Shown piece by piece: positions 1 to 8,519 of a stretch of 20,863 bases of DNA (within the stretch, counting starts at the first letter, position 1; every line of letters begins with the position of its first letter). The stretch comes from Nitrospinota bacterium (lineage in GTDB: Bacteria > JADFOP01 > DATKYB01). The position numbers and the translations under genes are program-made. The notes under the pieces are model-generated. The model ran no database searches, was not told where the DNA came from, and saw only the letters and a program-made list of their open reading frames with translations. The stretch covers positions 1 to 20,863 of the forward strand of contig DATKYB010000136.1 in assembly GCA_035528715.1 (NCBI GenBank), read 5' to 3'.

Positions 1-1656
1 GTTGATATAACAAATTATGTACTAATGGAGTTAGGCCAACCCCTTCATGCCTTTGACTATGATTTATTAAAAGAAAATAGAATTGTTGTTCGGAGAGCAC
101 GGGATAAAGAGGAAATAACCACTCTCGATGGTATGCAGAGAATACTCGATAATGAGGCACTCATTATTGCCGATTCTGAGAAGCCAGTAGCTATTGCTGG
201 AGTAATGGGTGGATTAAATACTCTTGTTAACGAAAAAACCAAAAATATCCTTTTAGAGAGTGCCTATTTTCACCCTATAAGTATCAGAAGAGCCTCTAAG
301 CGTCTGAAATTACATACTGAGTCATCCCATAGATTTGAGCGAGGCGCAGACATAGAATGTGTTATAAAGGCTTCGGATAGGGCTGCGTATTTGTTCCGGG
401 AGATAGCAGGTGGAAAGATTGGTCGGGGAAGAATTGATAACTATCCAAATCCAATGAGACCTTGTGAAGTAATTTTAAAGACAAAAAGGCTTAATCAAGT
501 TTTAGGAACGGGATTAAAGGAAAAAACTGTTGAAAATTATCTAAACAGACTGGATTTAAAAATAAAAAAAGTAAAAAAAGATGTATTTAAGGTTAAGATA
601 CCTTCTTTTAGAAAAGATCTTACAAGAGAGATAGATCTTATTGAGGAGATTGCACGCCTCTATGGTTATAATAACATACCGACTGCGCTGCCTCAAACAA
701 AGTTGAGTCTTAAGAAGATAGATAAATTTCAGCTTATTGAAAAAAAGGTTAGAGAGGTCTTAATCAATTGCGGATTTTTTGAGGTTATCAATTATAGCTT
801 TATAAATGAGACTGATTTGGATCACCTGAAATTAGAAAAAGAGGATATATTAAGAAGATTTATAAGGTTAAAAAACCCCTTGACCACAGAGGCGGGTATT
901 ATGCGGACCACATTAATCCCTGGTCTGTTACGCAATATTACATTCAATAATAATTATAGTATATATGATATGAAAATATTTGAGTTGGGCAAGGTTTTTA
1001 TAGCCAACGATGGCGGTAAATTACCGCAGGAGAGAAGAAAAGTCAGCGGTGTTATAAGCGGTTCTCGAGAAGAAAAATTCTGGTATAGCAAAAAAGAGAA
1101 ATGCGATTTTTTTGATATTAAAGGAGTTGTTGAATTATTGTTAGGGGAGTTCAATATAAAAGATAAACAAATATCACCTATAGATGTGGAATACCTTTAT
1201 CCCTCTCGAGCAATGGAAATCAAGATAAAAGAAGAAAGAGTTGGTATATTTGGACAGATTTCTCCTGAAATATTAGAGTCGTTCGATATACTTCAAGATA
1301 CATATGTCTTCGAAATGGAATTGGAAAAATTATTTTTATCTTCAAGTGAAGATAAAGGGTTTAAATCACTACCAAAATATCCTGCCCTATTAAGAGACAT
1401 TGCTATTATTGTAGACGCTAACATCTCATCTGAAGAAATTATAAAGATTATAAAGGAAACAGACAATGATATCTTGGAAGAAATTAGGTTGTTTGATATA
1501 TATAAAGGTAAACCCATCCCCCCTGGGAAAAAAAGCCTTGCGTATTCTTTAACTTACAGGGCTAAGGATAGAACTTTAACAGATGAAGAGATAGAGATTG
1601 TACATTCTGACATCATTGAAAGATTAAGGAATAAAATTAAAGCCCAATTGAGATAA
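1..1656 (+). CDS. pheT: Phenylalanine--tRNA ligase beta subunit (5'-truncated by window edge)
   Basis: Beta chain of the alpha2-beta2 phenylalanyl-tRNA synthetase, which charges tRNA-Phe in the cytoplasm. The frame is open from base 1 and reads [19 protein letters not shown], the conserved B3/B4-domain signature, so the ATG at 25 is internal and the gene starts outside the window. About 551 residues of a usual ~800 are visible. The missing part is the N-terminal EMAP-II-type tRNA-binding domain and the start of B3/B4. Visible in order: end of B3/B4 ([10 protein letters not shown], then [10 protein letters not shown]), the B5 domain (roughly residues 155-230 of the visible part), the catalytic-like core, and the C-terminal FDX-ACB anticodon-binding domain (from [11 protein letters not shown] to the end). 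pheS presumably lies just upstream. Identification is secure. Confidence 0.97.
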   Translation, partial: VDITNYVLMELGQPLHAFDYDLLKENRIVVRRARDKEEITTLDGMQRILDNEALIIADSEKPVAIAGVMGGLNTLVNEKTKNILLESAYFHPISIRRASKRLKLHTESSHRFERGADIECVIKASDRAAYLFREIAGGKIGRGRIDNYPNPMRPCEVILKTKRLNQVLGTGLKEKTVENYLNRLDLKIKKVKKDVFKVKIPSFRKDLTREIDLIEEIARLYGYNNIPTALPQTKLSLKKIDKFQLIEKKVREVLINCGFFEVINYSFINETDLDHLKLEKEDILRRFIRLKNPLTTEAGIMRTTLIPGLLRNITFNNNYSIYDMKIFELGKVFIANDGGKLPQERRKVSGVISGSREEKFWYSKKEKCDFFDIKGVVELLLGEFNIKDKQISPIDVEYLYPSRAMEIKIKEERVGIFGQISPEILESFDILQDTYVFEMELEKLFLSSSEDKGFKSLPKYPALLRDIAIIVDANISSEEIIKIIKETDNDILEEIRLFDIYKGKPIPPGKKSLAYSLTYRAKDRTLTDEEIEIVHSDIIERLRNKIKAQLR

Positions 1657-1679
1657 GGCTCTTTAAAAAGAAGATTTCC

Positions 1680-1708
1680 TTGACAGAAGTGGAAGTTTGT
1701 GTTAAAGG
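1680..1708 (+). promoter_or_regulatory. Possible promoter before zapB-zapA
   Basis: A perfect -35 TTGACA lies at 1680-1685, in the 110-nt gap between pheT and the zapB-like gene. The hexamer 17 nt downstream (TAAAGG, 1703-1708) is a poor -10. AT-rich TATAAT-like strings at about 1731-1745 lack a matching -35. It could drive zapB-zapA independently of pheT, but the evidence is one good hexamer only. Confidence 0.25.
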
Positions 1709-1766
1709 TTTTAAAATAAGATAGAGAGAATATAATTATTATAATTAGCCTCAGTGGAGATGATTT

Positions 1767-2045
1767 ATGAGTCTAGAGAAGATGGAGGCATTAGAATCCA
1801 AGATACGAAAAGCTGTTGAACTCATTTCAAATTTAAAGGAAAAGAACTCTAACTTGGAGACAAAGATTGATGAATTACAAAGAGAACTCTCTTCTCAAAA
1901 AGAAAATCTGAATAGCTTGAAAGAAGAAAAAGAAAAAGTGGATAAGGTTCTTAATGAAAACAGGCAATTATTAGAAGAAAGGGACACAATAAAGACAAAA
2001 ATTGAGACCATGATATCAAGTCTCAATGAAATTGATATCGGATAA
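1767..2045 (+). CDS. ZapB-like coiled-coil cell-division protein
   Basis: A 92-residue protein that is almost entirely heptad-repeat coiled coil (residues ~5-88, rich in Glu, Lys, Leu and Asn), with no membrane segment and no cysteine. Size, composition and position directly before zapA match the small ZapB-type Z-ring-associated coiled-coil proteins found beside zapA in many diderms. In that system ZapB binds ZapA, which bundles FtsZ. Coiled coils give weak homology signals, so the family name rests mostly on context. The start is supported by GGAG 7 nt before the ATG. Spacing to zapA is 22 nt, consistent with co-transcription. A generic coiled-coil protein cannot be excluded. Confidence 0.75.
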   Translation: MSLEKMEALESKIRKAVELISNLKEKNSNLETKIDELQRELSSQKENLNSLKEEKEKVDKVLNENRQLLEERDTIKTKIETMISSLNEIDIG

Positions 2046-2067
2046 AATTTTTTAAAGTGGAGCATTA

Positions 2068-2358
2068 ATGGATACAACGAAGGTTGAGATTTTTGGACAG
2101 ACTTATACAATTAAGGGTGAGGCTAATGCAAACTATATAGTAAAATTAGCTAACTACTTAGATGATCATATGAGGGAGGTAGCTAAAAAGCATCCAACCA
2201 GCTCTCCTCATAAGATATCTATTTTAGCAGCATTAAATATAGCAAATGAGGTTTTTAAGTTAAAAGAAAAGGAGAAAGACAATAACTTATTAATAGAGGA
2301 GAAAACCAAGGTCTTAGTTGAAATATTAGATAAAGGAGTAGGTATATCTGAGAGATAA
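2068..2358 (+). CDS. zapA: Cell division protein ZapA
   Basis: A 96-residue ZapA-family protein that promotes FtsZ filament bundling at the division site. The N-terminal globular head is recognisable: VEIFGQTYTIKG at residues 6-17, then the YLDDHMREVAKKHP helix and the SILAALNIANEVFKLK segment typical of ZapA. A short C-terminal helix for tetramerisation follows. Length is normal for the family. GTGGAG lies 5 nt before the ATG. It follows the ZapB-like gene by 22 nt. Downstream is a 570-nt non-coding gap before fthC, an arrangement that in many proteobacteria houses 6S RNA. Confidence 0.93.
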   Translation: MDTTKVEIFGQTYTIKGEANANYIVKLANYLDDHMREVAKKHPTSSPHKISILAALNIANEVFKLKEKEKDNNLLIEEKTKVLVEILDKGVGISER

Positions 2359-2365
2359 ATAAGGT

Positions 2366-2467
2366 TTCCCCTTCATGCTTTTTTAAAGAGGAGTATTGAA
2401 TAACCCATAAAAAATCAATTAAGGCAATAAGCTTTTAAAAGAATTGGGTATACTTGAGGAAGGGGAA
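2366..2467 (+). ncRNA. Possible structured RNA just after zapA (6S locus)
   Basis: A 102-nt segment closed by a perfect 9-bp stem (TTCCCCTTC with GAAGGGGAA). Inside it AGTAT (2392-2396) pairs with ATACT (2450-2454), and CCCA (2403-2406 region) can pair with TGGG just before ATACT, leaving a one-sided bulge. The position between zapA and fthC is the classical 6S RNA locus. The element is shorter than typical 6S RNA (about 160-200 nt), and I see no clear open-promoter-like central bubble. It may be a 3'-UTR hairpin of zapA instead. Speculative. Confidence 0.25.
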
Positions 2468-2471
2468 TATG

Positions 2472-2843
2472 TTAGAGGCTAAGTATAAGATCTAATAAAA
2501 AATTTTAGACTTATATGGGTAGATAAAGAAGATGAAGCCCTTAGTTAAAAAGCTTTTTGAAGGATATCTTCTCTTAGAAAATAATCTTTTGAAGATATCT
2601 CTTTATCTTCCAAAAGAAATTAAGGCAATTTCAGCCTTTTTGAAATGGCTAGATAGAAAAAAAATAGGCACCATCTTTTATTGCCACTCAAAAAAGAGAG
2701 GACCAAATATAAAGAAGGGGGTCGAAGATATTTTTATTAGTTGGTTTTTATTTAGAAGGCTTTTTCTAAAAAGCTTGATGTCGACCCTTTCAACTTTATC
2801 TATCTAAAAAGCAAGCCTGAATTCTCTTATACTTAACTTCTAA
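2472..2843. repeat. Imperfect 19-nt inverted repeat bounding 372 nt
   Basis: The left arm at 2472-2490 (TTAGAGGCTAAGTATAAGA) and the right arm at 2825-2843 are reverse complements at 17 of 19 positions. One of the two differences still pairs as G-U in RNA. Outside it, 2449-2457 and 2908-2916 form a second inverted pair (TATACTTGA/TCAAGTATA). No transposase lies between the arms and no target-site duplication was seen. Confidence 0.6.
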
Positions 2844-2929
2844 TCAAATATAGTTTAAAACTTCTTTATCTTTCGATCCTATTCTCTCAATTCTTTATCT
2901 AAAAAATTCAAGTATAACCGAGAAATAGA

Positions 2930-3532
2930 ATGCTGGGAAAAAGCAGGATAAGAGAAAGAATCTTATTGAAAAGGCGTTCTTTAAAAAAAGCAGAGATAAT
3001 CAAGATGAGCAGAGAGATTCAAAACAGGTTATTTTCTCTTCCAGAATTTAAAGAAAGCACGACTATATCAATTTATGTAGATTTTGATAATGAGGTAAGA
3101 ACAAAAGATATCATTAGAGATTCTATTTATATGGGGAAAAGAGTGTCTATTCCCTATATAAAAGGTAAAAAAAACTCCCTTCTTTTATCAGAAATAAGGG
3201 ATATAGATAAGGAGTTAGAGACTAGCACCTTTGGTATCTTGGAGCCCAAAAAGGAATATTTTAGATACATTCCCGATAACGAGATAGATGTTGTTATTGT
3301 TCCTGGGATTGCCTTTGACGAAAAGGGGAGACGTTTAGGTTATGGAGGAGGGTATTATGATAGATTGTTGATAAAACTAAATAGGGATATTGTTACTATT
3401 GGATTGGCATTTGAATTTCAAATTCTTAGTGAGATTCCATGGTGGTTTTATGATATTTTTATAGACAAGATCATTACTGAGAAAAGACTTATTAATTGTT
3501 ATCCAGATCAATATTCAAAAGAGAATTTGTAA
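2930..3532 (+). CDS. fthC: 5-formyltetrahydrofolate cyclo-ligase
   Basis: Cytoplasmic enzyme (5,10-methenyltetrahydrofolate synthetase, YgfA/MTHFS family) that converts 5-formyl-THF to 5,10-methenyl-THF at the expense of ATP. 200 residues, normal length. The N-terminal basic helix pair is followed by the family core with VPGIAFDEKGRRLGYGGGYYDR (given here in part: residues ~125-146), whose glycine-rich GYGGGYYDR loop binds nucleotide. Near the C-terminus the usual 'P.e.HD...D.iiTe' motif reads IPWWFYDIFIDKIITEK, so a commonly conserved His is Tyr here. The start is uncertain in detail because only a weak purine run precedes the ATG. Position after zapA is the common order in diderm bacteria. 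Confidence 0.92.
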   Translation: MLGKSRIRERILLKRRSLKKAEIIKMSREIQNRLFSLPEFKESTTISIYVDFDNEVRTKDIIRDSIYMGKRVSIPYIKGKKNSLLLSEIRDIDKELETSTFGILEPKKEYFRYIPDNEIDVVIVPGIAFDEKGRRLGYGGGYYDRLLIKLNRDIVTIGLAFEFQILSEIPWWFYDIFIDKIITEKRLINCYPDQYSKENL

Positions 3533-3575
3533 ACTAAATATGTTAGTTGGAAAATAAAGGGAGGTGAATGATCGA

Positions 3576-5141
3576 TTGAAAATAGATATCACTATATTGA
3601 TTACAATTTTAGGATTTATTTTTGTTGGGATTCTTGTTGGATATTTAGCACGAAGGTATTTTTCCGAAGGTAAAGTAAAGAAGGCTAAAGAGTTGACCAG
3701 AAAGATTATTCAAGAAGCTGAAAAGGATGCTGAGACAAAGAAAAAAGAAGCAGTATTAGAAGCCAAAGAATATCTGTATAAAGCAAAGACTGAGTTTGAG
3801 AAGGAAAACAAAGATAAGAGGATTGAACTTCAAAAATTAGAGAACAGAGTCATACAGAGAGAGGAGAATCTTGATAGAAAAGTTGATCTTTTAGAAGCAA
3901 AAGAAAAGGAGCTTTCAGTAAAAGAAAGGGAGATAGAGGAAAAAGATCGAGTTACAGAAAAACTTAAAAAGAGATATGAAGGTCTTTTAGAAGAAGAGAT
4001 AAGAAAACTGGAGAGGATTTCTACCATGTCCTCTGAAGAAGCAAAGCGTCAATTGATGCTGCAAATGAAAAATGAGGCAAGGCTCGAAGCAGCAGAAACA
4101 ATCAAGAAGATTGAGGATGAGGCAAGAGAGACAGCTAATAAAAAGGCAAATAAGATAATAGGTTCTGCGATTCAAAGGCTAGCAGCGGATCAAGTCGTAG
4201 AGTCGACGGTTTCTGTAGTCGACCTCCCCAACGATGAAATGAAAGGAAGGATTATTGGTCGAGAAGGCAGGAATATTAGAGCATTAGAAATCGCCACAGG
4301 GGTTGATTTGATTATTGATGATACACCTGAGGCTGTTATTCTTTCTAGCTTTGATCCTCTAAAAAGAGAAATAACTAAAATTGTCTTAGAAAGATTAATC
4401 GCTGACGGAAGGATTCATCCAGGTCGAATAGAGGAAATGGTAGAAAAAGTTAAAAAGGAGATGGAGAATACGATGAAAGAAGAGGGGGAGAAGGCAGCCT
4501 TTGAATTAGGTGTTGAGGGAATCCATCCAGAACTTATAAAATTACTGGGAAAATTAAAATACAGGACAAGCTATTCTCAGAATATTCTTCAGCATTCCAA
4601 AGAGGTTGCTTATTTCAGCGGGATTATAGCGGGAGAGTTGGGGTTAGATATAAAAATGGCAAAGAGAGCAGGATTACTCCATGATGTCGGTAAGGCTGTT
4701 GACCATCAGGCAGAAGGTACCCATACACAGATAGGTGTAGATTTGGCGAAAAAATATCATGAGCCATCTGTTATAGTAAATGCTATAGCAGCCCATCATG
4801 AGGATGTAGATCCACTTTCTGTTGAAGCCGTTATTGTAGGTGCTGCTGATTCTTTATCCGCAGCCAGACCTGGTGCCAGAAGAGAAATGCTGGAAGCTTA
4901 TATAAAACGCCTTGAGAAATTAGAAGAAATTGGTTCTTCGTTTGAAGGAGTAGATAAGACATACGCTATTCAGGCAGGGAGAGAAATCAGGGTTATTGTT
5001 CAACCCGAAAAGGTTGATGATCAATCAACGGTTTTTTTGGCAAAAGATATAGCTAAGAAGATAGAAGAGGAGCTCTCTTATCCTGGCGAGGTAAAAGTTA
5101 CTGTTATTAGAGAGACAAGAGCGGTTGATCATGCTAAATAG
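3576..5141 (+). CDS. rny: Ribonuclease Y
   Basis: Membrane-anchored endoribonuclease that initiates mRNA decay. Domain order is canonical: N-terminal transmembrane helix ([19 protein letters not shown]), a long charged coiled coil to about residue 200, a KH RNA-binding domain around [15 protein letters not shown], and an HD phosphohydrolase domain with the [12 protein letters not shown] metal motif followed by HHED. About 521 residues, as expected. Start: GTG at 3564 gives a 525-residue form, but that GTG lies inside the strong Shine-Dalgarno sequence AAGGGAGGTGA (3557-3567). TTG at 3576 sits 8 nt beyond it and is the better start. It is followed 28 nt later by ymdB, the same pairing as in Bacillus. 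Confidence 0.96.
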   Translation: MKIDITILITILGFIFVGILVGYLARRYFSEGKVKKAKELTRKIIQEAEKDAETKKKEAVLEAKEYLYKAKTEFEKENKDKRIELQKLENRVIQREENLDRKVDLLEAKEKELSVKEREIEEKDRVTEKLKKRYEGLLEEEIRKLERISTMSSEEAKRQLMLQMKNEARLEAAETIKKIEDEARETANKKANKIIGSAIQRLAADQVVESTVSVVDLPNDEMKGRIIGREGRNIRALEIATGVDLIIDDTPEAVILSSFDPLKREITKIVLERLIADGRIHPGRIEEMVEKVKKEMENTMKEEGEKAAFELGVEGIHPELIKLLGKLKYRTSYSQNILQHSKEVAYFSGIIAGELGLDIKMAKRAGLLHDVGKAVDHQAEGTHTQIGVDLAKKYHEPSVIVNAIAAHHEDVDPLSVEAVIVGAADSLSAARPGARREMLEAYIKRLEKLEEIGSSFEGVDKTYAIQAGREIRVIVQPEKVDDQSTVFLAKDIAKKIEEELSYPGEVKVTVIRETRAVDHAK

Positions 5142-5169
5142 ATAAATTCTTTAAGGTTGGTTATTTCTT

Positions 5170-5955
5170 GTGAATATTTTATTTATTGGAGATATTGTTG
5201 GAAAAGCAGGTAGAAGAGTTATTTCTAACCTGCTTTATAGAATTATTGATAAATACAAAATAGATTTTTGTATTGCAAATTGCGAGAATGCTGCAGGAGG
5301 ATTTGGAATAACTTATGATATAGTAAAACAACTTTTAAAAGAAGGAATTGATGTCCTCACCTCAGGCAATCATATCTGGGATAAAAAAGAGATATATGAT
5401 TTTATTGATCAGGGAGAACCACTTATTAGGCCAGCTAATTATCCTGATGGTACACCAGGCTTTGGAAGGATTATTAGAGAGACGGCTTCTGGTCAAAGTA
5501 TAGGGGTAATTAATCTCTCTGGAAGGGTATTTATTGGTGATTTTGACTGCCCTTTTAGAACCGCAGATAGAGAGATAGAGTTTATCAAGTCAAAGACAGA
5601 TATTATTATTGTTGATTTTCACGCTGAGGCAACCTCAGAAAAGATGGCACTGGGTTGGTATTTAGATGGACGAGTGAGTGCTGTCATTGGGACTCATACC
5701 CATGTTCAGACCGCTGATGAAAGGATATTATTCAAAGGCACAGCCTATATAACAGATGTTGGGATGACAGGGCCTACTTATTCTGTAATAGGTGTTAAAA
5801 AAGAGATTGCTATTGAGAGGTTTTTAACTCAGTTGCCGAAAAGATTTGAGACTGCAAAAGGAGAGTCCCAATGTAGCGCAGTTATATTAGATATCAATGA
5901 AAAAACAGGTCAATGTAAAGATATTTCCAGATTACAGATTTCTTATTCAGATTAG
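5170..5955 (+). CDS. ymdB: YmdB-family metallophosphoesterase (TIGR00282), cyclic-nucleotide phosphodiesterase
   Basis: A 261-residue calcineurin-like phosphoesterase. Members of this family hydrolyse 2',3'-cyclic nucleotides and, in Bacillus, affect biofilm and motility decisions. All metal-binding blocks are present: FIGDIVGKAGRR near the N-terminus, NCENAAGGFG, SGNHIWDKKE, DFHAEATSEKMALG, GTHTHVQTADE and DVGMTGP. The start is GTG at 5170 with a modest upstream AAGG. Position right after rny suggests a shared transcript and a joint role in RNA turnover. Its TAG stop ends at 5955, immediately beside the stop codon of the convergent gene on the other strand, leaving no intergenic bases for a separate terminator. 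Confidence 0.93.
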   Translation: MNILFIGDIVGKAGRRVISNLLYRIIDKYKIDFCIANCENAAGGFGITYDIVKQLLKEGIDVLTSGNHIWDKKEIYDFIDQGEPLIRPANYPDGTPGFGRIIRETASGQSIGVINLSGRVFIGDFDCPFRTADREIEFIKSKTDIIIVDFHAEATSEKMALGWYLDGRVSAVIGTHTHVQTADERILFKGTAYITDVGMTGPTYSVIGVKKEIAIERFLTQLPKRFETAKGESQCSAVILDINEKTGQCKDISRLQISYSD

Positions 5956-7062
5956 TTAATCAGTCAATATGTGAGGATTTCCTATCGTTATTCTTTTTAA
6001 ACCCGCTTTTTTTGCCTCCTGATAACATTCATAAGCCAATTTTTTTGGGGTGCGAGGCAAATCATCCATAAAAAAATGGGGAGCGAAACCTAAGAGACTG
6101 TAAGGTATTTCTGGATTAATAGAAGCGATAAAAGAAGCAATTTGGGATACCTCTCTTGTATCTATATATCCAGGTATCAAAAGAGTACTTGCGATTAGAA
6201 AAGGTGGATCTGGTCTTTCTGAAACGAACTTTCCAAGAGATTTAAAATTTTTCAATGTCTGATGATTTGAAATACCGCATATGGCTTTATGGAGGCTATC
6301 GTTGTAAGCTTTGAGGTCGAATTTTATAGAGCCGCCAGATCGAAAGGATATACAGGCCATTTCTCTTAACAGATTATCATTCATCGTTCCATTGGTTTCC
6401 CAGCATATCCTGATTATTTTTCCTTTTTTTTGTTTTATGATCTTTTTCGATAGTTCTATGGCATGAGGTAGTTGAGGAGTGGGATCTCCTCCAAAAAAAC
6501 AGATACAACTGGTTTTTTCATTAATGGAATCTATAAGTTCCTGGGAATCTTTTATTCCACCTTGAGAATATTTTTTAAACTGCCAGTTTTGGCAAAAGAG
6601 GCAATTGAAAGAGCAAGCTCTGTAAAAGATAGAGAGATTTCTAAATCCATACTCTGGACCTTTCTTGTAAGAATATCTTGGATAACCTGAATCGCTTCCA
6701 CCCGGGCACACGGGACTAGCAACACAATTTGTAGGAAGTTGATCAAAATACCAATCAAATAATCCTTTATTTTTTGATTCCCAAAGCTCTTTTAATTTAC
6801 CATCCGAATTTTTTCTTATACCGCAGTAACCTTTTCCATTGTTTGGTATGACACATCTGTTTATACAAAGACCACATAAAAGACCATCCTTGTCTTTTGG
6901 TGGTTTTAGAGGAAGCGAAAATTTCTTCCTGGTTTCTGCATGGATTTTGCTAATAAGTTCTTCTAAAAGATGATAGTGAGAACGAATGCAATCAATACAG
7001 AGATTGAGAGGAGAAGAGATAAACAATGAGGTTTTATGACAATGAATACATTCTTTTGTCAT
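5956..7062 (-). CDS. PflA-like radical SAM protein (COG1180 type)
   Basis: A 368-residue cytoplasmic radical SAM enzyme. Two Cys clusters precede the core: C-x2-C ... C-x2-C (CIHC/CIDC, residues 5-25) and CGLCINRC with a later YCGIR, both typical of the Cys-rich N-terminus of the pyruvate formate-lyase activase-like, AmmeMemoRadiSam-related group. The [4Fe-4S]-SAM motif is CSFNCLFC (CX3CX2C), followed by CFFGGDPTPQ (GGDP, SAM contact) and later CWETNG. The substrate cannot be told. It is the last gene of the tmk operon, 59 nt after the TatD fusion. No Shine-Dalgarno is visible before the ATG; instead an imperfect stem sits there (7063-7073/7097-7107). Confidence 0.85.
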   Translation of the reverse strand: MTKECIHCHKTSLFISSPLNLCIDCIRSHYHLLEELISKIHAETRKKFSLPLKPPKDKDGLLCGLCINRCVIPNNGKGYCGIRKNSDGKLKELWESKNKGLFDWYFDQLPTNCVASPVCPGGSDSGYPRYSYKKGPEYGFRNLSIFYRACSFNCLFCQNWQFKKYSQGGIKDSQELIDSINEKTSCICFFGGDPTPQLPHAIELSKKIIKQKKGKIIRICWETNGTMNDNLLREMACISFRSGGSIKFDLKAYNDSLHKAICGISNHQTLKNFKSLGKFVSERPDPPFLIASTLLIPGYIDTREVSQIASFIASINPEIPYSLLGFAPHFFMDDLPRTPKKLAYECYQEAKKAGLKRITIGNPHILTD

Positions 7063-7107
7063 GGTTAGGGTTTGGATATAATAAATCTCAACTCTTAAAC
7101 CTAAACC
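7063..7107 (-). promoter_or_regulatory. Imperfect stem directly upstream of the PflA-like gene
   Basis: GGTTAGGGTTT (7063-7073) and AAACCTAAACC (7097-7107) can pair at 9 of 11 positions with a 23-nt loop. On the minus strand the stem abuts the ATG at 7062, where a ribosome-binding site would be expected. It may modulate translation of the last operon gene, or it may be an attenuator without a U-tract. Confidence 0.3.
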
Positions 7108-7121
7108 GTTTCATCATATGA

Positions 7122-8504
7122 TTACCCTACTACATTGTAGAATCTTTTTTTTAGAGGAACCCCTAGTTCTTTTTTTGCCACCTTTTCACATTCTTTGATA
7201 TTGATTTCAGAGGGAATATCGACTACTGTGACGTTTACCTCTGGAATATATTTTTTTGATTCAATAACGAACTTTTTAATCTCTTCGTAGGTTCCATCTC
7301 GAAACTGGGGATGACATAATTTAAAATATTTTTGTGAGTTTTCAGCATTAAGACTTATGGATATGGAATCAATAAGGCCTTTTAGTTCAGGAAGTATATT
7401 TCTCTTATGGATGAGATTGCCCTGTCCATTTGTATTTAATCTTAATCTTGCCTGAACCCCTTTTTCTTTAAGCCTCTTTGCAACTGCTTTTATAACATCT
7501 AGCCTTAATGTAGGTTCACCATATCCACAAAATACGATTTCTTTATAAGGGGTTGGATTTCCGATAGACCTCCAGATTTCATCAATAGTAGGATCCTTGG
7601 TTAATCTTAAATTGTGACCTTTTACATAGGGATCAGTATTTCTTGTACAGAAGATACATTCATTAGTACACTTGTTTGTAACATTGATGTATAAAGAATT
7701 CCTGATATTATAAGTGATTTTTCCCTTTTGGTCTTTTTGTCCTATACCAAACAAATTATAAATATTTAATGAGGTAATTCTGGAAATATCATCTAGACTT
7801 AATCCTTTGAGCTCAGCGATTTTTTGGGCTGTATAATTAACAAAACTGGGTTCATTTCTCTTTCCCCTCATAGGTTCAGGGGTAAGAAAGGGACAGTCAG
7901 TCTCTACAAGAAGTCTTTCAGTTGCTATTTCTTTCACCACTTCTTGTAATTTATTTGAGTTTTTGTATGTGATGGGACCGGCAATTGATATATAGAATCC
8001 AAGATTTAAGAATTCTGAAGCCAATTTTTTGTCTCCTGAAAAGCAATGGATGACCCCACCTTTCTCAGAGCGATACTCTTTTTTCAGGATATTAAGAATA
8101 TCTGTTTCTGCTTCCCTGTTATGGACAACGAGAGGAAGATTAAGATCTTTAGCAATATTTAATTGTCTCTTAAATTCCCTTTGCTGGGTTTTCTTGGGAG
8201 AATAATTTCTATAGTAGTCTAAACCTATTTCGCCCCAAGCAACGACCTTTTCCTGATTAGCAAGAGCTATTAATTCATTATATATTTTTTTATTAACATC
8301 TTTAGTGTCATGAGGATGAATCCCAACAGTTGTATACAGAGCATTAAATTTTTTGCTCAACTCTATCCCTCTAAAATTGCTTTGATAGTCTGAAGAAACA
8401 GTGATGATATATTTAACCCCCTTTTTTTCTGCTCGGTTGATTACCTCATCTATGTCTTTATTAAATTGAGGCATATCGAGATGAGCATGAGAATCAATTA
8501 ACAT
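7122..8504 (-). CDS. TatD-family metal-dependent hydrolase fused to a radical SAM domain
   Basis: A 460-residue two-domain protein. Residues 1 to ~255 are a complete TatD-like TIM-barrel DNase/hydrolase with all metal ligands: DSHAHLDM, GIHPHD, GEIGLDYY, VVHNRE, IHCFSGD and ETDCPFLTPEPMRGKRNEP. Residues ~268-460 form a radical SAM domain with CTNECIFC (CX3CX2C), GYGEPTLR and LRLNTNGQGN; this matches the 'TatD-linked radical SAM' family, which occurs as a fusion or neighbour of TatD in several lineages. The substrate of the second half is unknown. TatD members act as 3'-5' exonucleases on nucleic acids. AAAGGG lies 8 nt before the ATG, within the end of metG (15-nt gap), so the two are co-transcribed. 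Confidence 0.92.
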   Translation of the reverse strand: MLIDSHAHLDMPQFNKDIDEVINRAEKKGVKYIITVSSDYQSNFRGIELSKKFNALYTTVGIHPHDTKDVNKKIYNELIALANQEKVVAWGEIGLDYYRNYSPKKTQQREFKRQLNIAKDLNLPLVVHNREAETDILNILKKEYRSEKGGVIHCFSGDKKLASEFLNLGFYISIAGPITYKNSNKLQEVVKEIATERLLVETDCPFLTPEPMRGKRNEPSFVNYTAQKIAELKGLSLDDISRITSLNIYNLFGIGQKDQKGKITYNIRNSLYINVTNKCTNECIFCTRNTDPYVKGHNLRLTKDPTIDEIWRSIGNPTPYKEIVFCGYGEPTLRLDVIKAVAKRLKEKGVQARLRLNTNGQGNLIHKRNILPELKGLIDSISISLNAENSQKYFKLCHPQFRDGTYEEIKKFVIESKKYIPEVNVTVVDIPSEINIKECEKVAKKELGVPLKKRFYNVVG

Positions 8505-8519
8505 ATTTTTAACCCTTTT

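Larger units (their letters stand above)
2359..2929 (+). other. zapA-fthC intergenic region, 571 nt, rich in inverted repeats
   Basis: No convincing gene. A 91-codon ATG frame (2532-2807) exists but lacks a ribosome-binding site, has no recognisable family and is crossed by several stem-forming repeats, so I do not call it coding. Directly visible: a 9-bp dyad 2366-2374/2459-2467; a 19-nt inverted pair 2472-2490/2825-2843; an 11-nt pair TAGATAAAGAA 2520-2530/TTCTTTATCTA 2891-2901; a 9-nt pair 2449-2457/2908-2916; local hairpins 2563-2571/2591-2599 and 2759-2764/2769-2774; and a pair 2716-2725/2781-2790 with two G-U. This could be a structured RNA, a decayed element or a dead gene. The 6S RNA gene often occupies this locus, but I could not match its fold. 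Confidence 0.5.

Noticed and set aside
2472-2843. Insertion sequence or MITE
   Set aside because: No transposase, no visible target-site duplication and no second copy in the window; only the inverted repeats are supported.
3564-3575. GTG 3564 as the RNase Y start
   Set aside because: It overlaps the ribosome-binding sequence AAGGGAGGTGA; TTG 3576 at 8-nt spacing is a better start.
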